Assembly (NCBI RefSeq): GCF_000485595.1
Contig: NW_014578734.1
Location: 23,546-59,216 of the forward strand
Direction: 5' to 3'
DNA from: Priapulus caudatus
Lineage: Eukaryota > Priapulida > Priapulimorpha > Priapulimorphida > Priapulidae
Length of the DNA: 35,671 nt
Below are positions 28,737 through 35,671 of this stretch, in pieces. The first letter of the stretch is position 1. Every line of letters starts with the position of its first letter. A program made the position numbers and the translations under genes. A model generated the notes under the pieces. It searched no databases. It was not told the DNA's origin and worked only from the letters and a program-made list of their open reading frames with translations.

Positions 28737-30572
28737 AAAAGAGCCGGCAGAGCGGCTGAGCTCATCTGGGGTCTGTTGCTACGGTTATAACTTCAGTCGT
28801 GCGTAGTGACACATTTTGTTAGGCGCAGATATGGCAGATACGCAGTTGCGTACACCATCATTGTTAGGACACGCTCACTATCTCCCGCCCCATGCGATTT
28901 TGGTTTATTTTATTAAATGATACTTGCCTTCACTTCGAATTTGTGTCATAGATTCACAGCTATCTATTTTTTATCTATCTATAAAAGATTTCAACATATG
29001 AGCATGGATCTCCAAGTTTAATTAGAGGGGCAGGGAGTCCTTCTCTCCACCTCGCCTCCCACTGCGTCCCACCTCCTCCCCCTGCTCTCCCACTTTACTC
29101 CTCTTGCCTCTCACTTCCGCCCCTTACTCCCATCTCCCTCCCCCTACCTTCGACCTCCCTCCCCCTGCCTCCCACCTCCCATCCCCTTGCACAACATCTC
29201 GCACGACCTAATTGTACCGCGCGTTTCCCCTCGCATACACACCGTATCACCGTTTTCCTGTCCCCGTCTCAATTTACTACTCTCTCTCTCTCTTTGATCT
29301 TACTTTCTCTCTCCTCTCTTAATTATATTAAAAAAATTAAAACCCAGCGATGATGCCTTTTTACTGCCCCCTTAATAATGCTTTCTTCTATGCCCTGAGT
29401 GTAACAGTCAATAGAAATCAAATATATAAGTGTCTCTAATATTTCTATGGTAACAGCTTATGTTCGCACAACTGGTAAATGGATACGCACGGCCATAGCT
29501 ACATGATATATGTTAAGATTCAAGATGAAAAGTAAATATTATATATTATAATATGGTAGCTAGTTATTATTTATTCGTTTAACAAAGTTACATGAGAATA
29601 AACATCTAATTTAAACTAGGCCTATAGTTGCACGAGATGGCGGCGTGCAAGTGTAATCAATAATCAAAGATGGCATCGTTCCTCAAATCGTACAGTAGGT
29701 ACAGGCTAAAATCCAAGTAAGTATATTCAGGCAGTTGCTCAGCTGTGAGTGAACAGGTGCATTGCAGGTTGGCAGGCAACAATTATGATAAGAAGCGTGC
29801 CAGCCATGGGCTGCCTGTGTTTTTGCCTTGTGAGCATTCACTGATTCAGCCTGCAGGCCTAATGGCAGGGTGCTATAGACACACTGCTTTAGAAAATCAT
29901 ATGATTTAAGGAGCGTAAACCTTGTTCAACAAACATTTGCCTTTGCAATTAAACTGTGCAACTGTAGCCTCACATTGACACAGGTATGGGCTCTAATAAT
30001 AGCAAAAGCAGTTCAGTCCTTTGTTGACAGTGAACAAATCCATGTTTAACCCTCCTCTTGAGGCGTCAAAAGTTATCCGACACTTACTCTTCGCATGTCA
30101 GCAGAAGGGACATTTCATGGTCCCTTCAATAAAGCCATAAAAATGCTAAGGTCACCGCTGAAACAAAAAGTTGTCCAATCGCTTCGTCAGACCATGTCCT
30201 CAGAAAATGTCTAAAATCTGCCGTGTGCCCCATTGACCTTTGACCTGTGACCTCCAATTTCGGCACAGTGATGGCTTTTCCTACCAGGTCGAGCCGTTTA
30301 GATTTGTGCCGCAATTCTGCATTTCCTCCCTATACCTTAAGTTAAGGAGGGAATGTTCCCCCTTCTTTTACATCTCTTGACCTTTGACCTTTAACCCCCA
30401 GCTTCAACATCTCAACTCGTTTTCGGATTACCCCCCCACGTCCCGACTTTCGAATCCATACGTCGAGCCGTTTAGATTTGTGCCCAACTGTTGACGGACG
30501 CACGCACGGATGGACGCACGCACGCTCATGCGATTCTACAAGCTGCATCTGACTATGTCCGATGAGCTAAAA
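28737..30572 (+). mobile_element. Nested element E, full length
   Basis: Collinear with 14747-16614, including the pyrimidine tract, the TGACCT clusters (30234-30253 and 30378-30397) and the terminal hairpin CATCTGACTATGTCCGATG before AGCTAAAA. The LINE reverse transcriptase expected after it is absent; the sequence changes to unrelated DNA. Confidence 0.85.
30234..30253 (+). promoter_or_regulatory. Triple DR1-type half-sites in nested element E
   Basis: The same 20-base arrangement as at 16236-16255, with all three TGACCT copies intact. Confidence 0.4.
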
Positions 30573-31314
30573 ATTGGAAATATATAGCCATAAAGCTCAC
30601 AGAGTTTGCACAATGTGTACAGTACAGAAGAGTGCAAAATTAACGCGAGTCCGGAGTCAATTACTCGGGACCTGATTTATTGTCAGACTCCCTGATACAT
30701 GCAGGAGTGCGTGTGACTCCCTGAAAATTCTGCTATATACTAACTACAGTTGTTCGTTCAAGACCACGGGCTCGTGGAATTACCGTATTTTTCAGTAAAT
30801 GTCCAAAGAAAATTTGACAGACGTGCGACCGCCTAATCGAATCTTCCAAATAAGCACATGCGCTGGTATTGTTAATAATTTTAGTTTTGAACTTCAGATT
30901 GCGGACTCCTGTGTGACTGTTGTCCTCTATTTGAGGGCAGGCCGGGAGTCCCTTGGACTCCCTTGTTCAAAAATTAATTTCTGCAGGTACATACTGGCCC
31001 TGGTACATGCAGTGTTAACGATTGTCCGTATTCCGTCATGTCCGTTACGCCAACTAAATGTTTAATCTCTGCGGAACTGTTCAGTGAAATATCACATAAT
31101 CATAATGGCGCGATCTATAATTTTAAATATATGGGTCAGCAATATATGCATGGACCGATAGTTCTACATAGAGTTTTTGCAAAAGCAAGTTGATATATAT
31201 ACAGTCGCACAACAGTAGAAGTGTAATAAAGCGGTAGATTTGTGAACGTGCGTTCATATTACTTGCCTTATTTTATGTTTTTACTGAGTCTCTACACGGG
31301 TCCCAAGACGTGCA
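30573..31314. other. Unassigned sequence with scattered GGACTCC/GGAGTC motifs
   Basis: GTGCAAAATTAACGCGAGTC near 30632 and GGGAGTCCCTTGGACTCCCT near 30950 hint at an old inverted-repeat element. Ends cannot be fixed. No coding frame is supported. Confidence 0.35.
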
Positions 31315-31356
31315 TGATGTGGGTTGTCCGCTCACTTACAAGTCTTACACTTCACA
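31315..31356 (+). mobile_element. LTR-like repeat copy 2, 5' fragment
   Basis: Matches 1506-1551 (shared GTGGGTTGTCCGCTCACTTA). It stops at CACTTCA where a hAT-like MITE begins. The rest of this copy resumes at 33771. Confidence 0.7.
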
Positions 31357-31652
31357 GGCCCGTAGCCAGGGGGGTTCGGTGGGTTCGCACAACCCCCCCC
31401 CCCTGAGCAAAAAAAAAATTCCCCATTTGAAAATTTGCAAGAATTTCACCTCAGGTATGCACCAGATCACTCCATTTTAGTGTAATAATTGCAAACTCTC
31501 CATCGTGCGGGAGGGGTGTGTCCCTCACCACCCACCACCTTCCACACCCTATCCCCGCTCGGTCACTATGCTCCCTCGCTCGGTCGCTTCGCGCCATCAC
31601 AAATTGCCAACATTTAAAAACAAACCCCCACCAATATAAAGCTGGCTACGGG
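31357..31652. mobile_element. hAT-like MITE, CAGGCCCGTAGCCAG type
   Basis: The left end is CAGGCCCGTAGCCAG; the right end is CTGGCTACGGGC, lacking the final CTG where it meets the palindrome. Long C and A runs, no coding frame. Confidence 0.65.
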
Positions 31653-32372
31653 CTATCTCTAGTACTATAGCCCACGTACAGTTGCCGCAGGGCTATAGAA
31701 CGTAATATGGCAATTTCCTGTGAGTAAGCAAAGACAACTTTTTGCCAATAATAAATTCTTCTGTATGCCAAATAAAACACATTCTCTGCCGGACAAATGT
31801 CTTAAGTTACTACAAACACTGAAATTAAACTGCAAACTAACGGTTAAATGTTGTACTTGCTATATTACTCGTCAACAAAGATTGTAACTTGTAAACTTGT
31901 AACCGCCATTTTACGCTAGTGAGCAAGCACAATGTATTTCCAAGTGGAGGGGTGGGCAGGTTGCTCACGGTTGCAAACCGCGCTAGCGCTGCGCAACAAA
32001 AAATGGCGGTTAAATCCACATGCAAACTGCCCACCCCTCCAATTGGAAATAAATTGTGCCCGCTCACTAGCGCTGGAACCGCGCGAGCGCTGCGCAACGA
32101 GAAATGGCGGTTACAAGTTGATAAACAATCTTCGTCGACGAGTAATATCGCAAGTACAATATTTAAGCGTTAGTTTGTCTTTTCATTTTAGTGTTTGTAG
32201 TAACTTAAGACATTTGTCCGGCAGAGAATGTGTTTTATTTGGCATACCGAAAAAGTTACTATCGGCAAAAAGTGGTCCTCTGCTTTCTCACTGGAAATTG
32301 CCATATTACGTGCCATATTACGTTCTATAGCCCTGCGGCAACTGTACGCGGGCTATAGTACTAGAGCTAGCT
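31650..32372. mobile_element. Long foldback element with ~310-bp imperfect arms
   Basis: The left arm (about 31650-31960) is the inverse of the right arm (about 32027-32372), with shared inner ends GGAGGGGTGGGCAG and CTGCCCACCCCTCC. The arms have several indels, so it is older than the neighbouring palindrome. A 40-bp direct repeat (GCGCTGCGCAAC ... ATGGCGGTTA) occurs at about 31985 and 32088. The outer right side has a further small palindrome around CTAGTACTATAGCCCGC. Non-coding. Confidence 0.75.
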
Positions 32373-32433
32373 ACGGACTAGCTCTAGTACTATAGCCCGC
32401 AGATAGCTGCCGCAGGGCTATAGCACATTCTGC

Positions 32434-32961
32434 CATAGATGTAATGACACCAAATGCTCCAACTGGTCTAACCAAAAATGTATCCCCAAAACGCAAAATG
32501 ATCGGGCTTTTTAACACTTATCTATCAACATGGACATCTCACCTATCTTTTTGAACACTTTCCACAACTTTACACCAGGTATTTATGCATTTATTCTTAA
32601 AAGTCTTAGCACTACTGGTGTTTCGTTTTCAAATGCGGTTGCTCTGCTTATGTGTGCACGCGTGACGTCACCCGAAATGTACTAGGCTGAATCATAGCTG
32701 ACCATGTGTTTTGTCTACATTTCAGGTGACGTCACGCGTGCACACATAAGCAGAGCAACCGCATTTAAAAACGAAACACCAGTAGTGCTAAGGCTTTTAG
32801 GAATAAATGCATAAATACCTGGTGTAAAGTTGTGGAAAGTGTTCAAAAAGATAGGTGAGATGTCCATGTTGATAGATAAGTGTTAAAAAGCCCGATCATT
32901 TTGCGTTTTGGGGATACATTTTTGGTTAGACCAGTTGGAGCATTTTAGTATTACATCTATG
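32434..32961. mobile_element. Palindromic element with ~247-bp arms, 34-base loop and CRE sites
   Basis: The left arm 32434-32681 and right arm 32716-32961 are inverted copies with few differences. The outer ends are CATAGATGTAAT and ATTACATCTATG; TA at the edge could be a mariner-type target. Each arm holds TGACGTCA, the full cAMP response element core, next to the loop. Transcripts would fold into a hairpin of nearly 250 bp. Confidence 0.85.
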
Positions 32962-33519
32962 TAGGCCGACCAGGCTGTGCCGACGGATTGTCTTATATAG
33001 CCTGACACCCTTCCATACAAAAAACGCTATCACCTTGCAGATCTAGATGAATTAGATCTATTACCAACCTTTTGACTTGCTTGTTTGAAATATGAACGTT
33101 ACTCACAGTTGTTCCTGCTTCTAAACTAGAATGTATCTTCTTAATTCACGTATAAATCTGCTAAATTCTCACGCATTCAACTTTCCAATCAGCTTTACCC
33201 GCTCATGTTTTACACGGCGCATGAGTCAATGGAAGAGAGACACGCGAAAACCCCGAAACGAAAAGACTCGCCTAGAAATAACTACAGAACAGTACAATAG
33301 CGCACGATGGCTCTACGGCAATTTACACACAAAAGCAAGTGAACGATGTTCACAAATGTCTGGGCCATTTGTAAAAACCTTAGATGACATGTTCTTGGAT
33401 GCAGGGGTGGTTACACTGGTTTGCATGAGGACCGCAGATCGTTTAATTTCCCTTGTTCGATCCATTGCGGATTTTAGTCACAGTCGGAATGATAACAAAC
33501 ATGGTGGCAAATTATGGTA
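32962..33519. other. Unassigned interval with one unsupported 129-codon frame
   Basis: A plus-strand frame at 33131-33520 would encode a basic protein (ending DFSHSRNDNKHGGKLW). No known motif, no splice context and no second copy were seen. It runs into a foldback element. I do not call it a gene. Confidence 0.35.
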
Positions 33520-33529
33520 GCCTAACCCA

Positions 33530-33710
33530 CAGGCACCTATATCTAAATCCCCCAATGCGAGCACCGAAGGTGTGAGGCACCTTCGGTGGAACCGGAAGGT
33601 GGAACCGGTGGAAGGTGGAACCGGAAGGTGGAACCGGTGGAACCGGAAGGTGTGACCACGGCTCACACCTTCGGTGCTCGCATTGGGGGATTTAGATATA
33701 GGTGCCTGTG
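33530..33710. mobile_element. Small foldback element with 10-bp target duplication
   Basis: A perfect 50-bp inverted repeat (33527-33576 and 33662-33711) has outer ends CACAGGCACCTAT and ATAGGTGCCTGTG. GCCTAACCCA stands directly on both sides (33520-33529 and 33711-33720). Duplications of 9-11 bp with long inverted ends are typical of Mutator-like elements. The centre is a GGAACCGGAAGGT minisatellite. Confidence 0.75.
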
Positions 33711-33770
33711 GCCTAACCCACACCAAAACCACCAAAATCATCGGTGTGGGCATTGGTCAGAGGAATCTCG

Positions 33771-34242
33771 GACTACACACAGAGCTGCTTGCTGTTTATA
33801 AGCATTGGCCGAGCTTATTAAACGTACAGAGTAAACACTGTGTAACCACAGAAATATATAGAAATACGAGTCTAACTACTAATATTATAATTACTAATAT
33901 TATACTATATTAATCTTTGTGTGTAACACAAACAGTACAAACGACAGCCATCTTTAGTTCCCGAGTTAGATGGCACCCAACGCCGCAGTTGACTATTTCT
34001 CACCATGTCGAGGTGTCTATAACAGTCTCCATCTGCATCCAGTTGTACTGAAGCAAGCCGAGGAATTATAGGAAAAGAATGATATAACGATTTAATTTAA
34101 TTTAATCCATTTAGTGCATTATTTTTTTCCGTTAAGGCAGAGGGTATAGAGCCGTAGTCGTATGATTTATATTTATCTTTATACTCCGTCTATGTCTTAA
34201 TTCCGATTTCACCGAAGCCTCGTGCATAATGAAAAACTAGAC
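33771..34242 (+). mobile_element. LTR-like repeat copy 2, main part with primer-site-like motif
   Basis: Uninterrupted here where copy 1 is split, so it defines the insertion point of the 1685-4131 element. TATAAG is at 33797. TGGCACCCAACG is at 33971-33982, one base from the tRNA-Lys-type primer site. No retroelement protein follows. Confidence 0.65.
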
Positions 34243-34257
34243 GATCTGCAGCCACTG

Positions 34258-34345
34258 ATCTCTATCATATAATCTCTATAATATATCTCTATATCTCTAT
34301 AATCTCTATAATATATCTCTATAATATATATCTCTATAATATAGT
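34258..34345. repeat. ATCTCTATAATAT tandem repeat
   Basis: Seven or so irregular 11-13-bp units of ATCTCTATAAT type. Confidence 0.85.
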
Positions 34346-34992
34346 GTCTGCAGCGCGTCTATTTTTTCCGTACCGCAAATGCGCAAAGGGTTCCTCTGAT
34401 TGGCTGCTTTGATTTGCTCTGACGCGATAAACNTGTATTTGTTTTTGATTATTTGATTCTATTTGCAGACATTGGCTTCATCAGGTCAAGCTTTCGAGAT
34501 TACATCTGAGAATAAGGGTGTTTAAAGTTTAATTGACACTCGCTGGCTAATACGCACACACACACACACACATACGCAGACTTATTGACACCTAATTTAT
34601 GCATTCAACGAATCCCCCCCCCCCGCGCTGCCGCTGGCTGGTTGAGAATGTATATGAGTTCCTTCAGTAACAGTACTGTAATAGCTGATTAATTCATGCC
34701 ATACTCGTGATAATGTCTGCGAGTGGCTTCGTAGCAACCCGACACCCCTATTAAAGAATAACTAGTCCCATACAAACTCATTTACGTTATCGGCCGCGAC
34801 GCGGCAAACGTTTCAACATTTCACCCGTAGGTACGCGCGTAGGTACCAGCCGGCCGCTGTACGTCCGACTCAATGCACATTTCAATTCATCTCCACGTGC
34901 ACATTTCGCAACATTCAACTTTCCACCTTTCTTGTTATCTCACGTTGCAATCACATCACCACCCGCGTGTCTACATATATATAGCTATATGT
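34346..34992. other. Unassigned sequence
   Basis: Contains one N at 34432, a short CA run near 34556-34572 and a C homopolymer at 34614-34624. No feature otherwise. Confidence 0.5.
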
Positions 34993-34993
34993 A

Positions 34994-35050
34994 TATATAT
35001 CAGGAGCTAATAATGACAAATAATTTGTCATTATTAACTCCTGATATATA
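34994..35050. repeat. 57-base near-perfect palindrome
   Basis: TATATATCAGGAGCTAATAA and its continuation pair with ATTTGTCATTATTAACTCCT and its continuation across a one-base centre near 35022, with a single mismatch. It could form a cruciform or a short hairpin RNA. Confidence 0.8.
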
Positions 35051-35481
35051 TAAAAACAAAGTCAAGGTATCGTGCAGCCGAGATTTGGACGATTCGTTTT
35101 GAAACTGCACGGCCAAAGAAATTGAAAAAGTTTAAAATTTACAAATGTAAACAAGTTAAAAATTTAAAAAAAATTAAAATATTCCTGCCTAATACCCTGA
35201 CCCTAACCCGAACCCTCACAATATATATAATGGAATACCATGAGTTATAATAGAAGAGTGAATCTAAAGACATGAAAGTAGGGACGAAAAGAGACAGGCA
35301 AGCATTCATCCTTGTGTAACCAAATTAATTTAGGAAACATAGATAGATATATTAATTAATGTACAGAATGCATCCAACAGAACTGGAAGAATTGTATGCA
35401 GCCGGTGCAGCCGGCAGCAGCGAGTCAGATGTTAGCTGGCTATGAGTACATGACCACTGTATGCACCCCCCCTCTGACACT
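35051..35481. other. Unassigned sequence with a telomere-like tract
   Basis: CCCTGACCCTAACCCGAACC at about 35195-35214 is a degenerate CCCTAA tract. GCAGCCGGTGCAGCCGGCAG at 35398-35417 is a short local repeat. No gene is supported. Confidence 0.45.
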
Positions 35482-35553
35482 AGACTGGTACCCGGTCGCA
35501 CCTCTCGGCTTAGTAACTCAATGAGTAATCGAGGTGGGAGCGAGTACCAGTCT
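35482..35553. repeat. Imperfect hairpin, 23-bp arms
   Basis: AGACTGGTAC ... CACCTC pairs with GAGGTG ... GTACCAGTCT, with a few mismatches and a 26-base loop. Function unknown. Confidence 0.55.
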
Positions 35554-35564
35554 ACCCTGTAAGC

Positions 35565-35671
35565 CCGGCGCACACGTAAGTAACTTTACTCAAGTAAAAT
35601 GACGCACAAGTCATTTTACTCACGTGTGGCAGATTTTCGTTGAGTAATTTGACGCATGCGTCATTTTACTT
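35565..35671. mobile_element. Start of an inverted-repeat element cut by the window end
   Basis: A hairpin AGTAAAATGAC ... GTCATTTTACT lies at 35593-35620 and a palindrome TGACGCATGCGTCA at 35650-35663. TCATTTTACT is repeated. The right end lies outside the window. Confidence 0.45.

Noticed and set aside
33131-33520. 129-codon frame as a novel gene
   Set aside because: No recognisable motif, no signal for splicing or initiation, and it lies inside a block of nested repeats.
35482-35553. 5S rRNA or snRNA gene
   Set aside because: A hairpin and a vaguely 5S-like stretch are present, but the ordered internal control boxes are not.

Overview
The window looks like repeat-dense, intron-bearing animal DNA, most likely a marine invertebrate. 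The signs are a C2H2 zinc-finger gene with a splice acceptor in its 5' leader, APE-type L1/Tx1-like LINEs, TTAGGG-type interstitial telomere repeats, many short cut-and-paste transposon derivatives of the CAGGGGCGTAGCCAG type, and long CA/TG/GA microsatellites. I cannot name the species. There is no bacterial, phage or CRISPR content. Most of the window is transposon nested in transposon.

Layout. 1-1500: an AT-rich duplicated sequence, a 24-bp minisatellite and a foldback element with 135-bp arms. 1501-4470: an LTR-like sequence split by a 2.45-kb inverted-repeat element, itself full of hAT-like MITEs and microsatellites. 4506-5482: an intact 977-bp element with perfect terminal inverted repeats and many internal copies of one terminal motif. 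6105-7490: a TGCG-rich satellite broken by MITEs. 7950-8750: two CTCF-like motifs and possible splice signals, with no convincing coding sequence. 8859-11384 (minus): the only clear host-type gene, a poly-zinc-finger gene of about 20 fingers, then one in-frame stop, then nine more fingers in the same frame. 11774-19221: a full-length but broken LINE (ORF1, endonuclease, reverse transcriptase, C-terminal CCHC, poly-A end) carrying a 1.87-kb inserted element. 19326-23360: tandem repeats, MITEs, telomere-like tracts and a repeat copy split by a TTAA-flanked element. 24221-30572: two further head-to-tail LINE copies, each carrying the same insertion at the same site. 31315-34242: a second copy of the LTR-like sequence, interrupted at a different place by 2.4 kb that holds a hAT-like MITE, two long palindromes and a small foldback element. 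The window ends inside another inverted-repeat element.

How it fits together. Three LINE composites share one nested insertion, so they are duplications of one locus and not separate insertions. Where compared they differ mainly by one-base indels, which suggests either very recent duplication or uncorrected long-read errors. Only the zinc-finger gene and LINE ORF1 look like intact protein-coding sequence. The zinc-finger array is being homogenised by local duplication and holds an assembly gap of arbitrary length.
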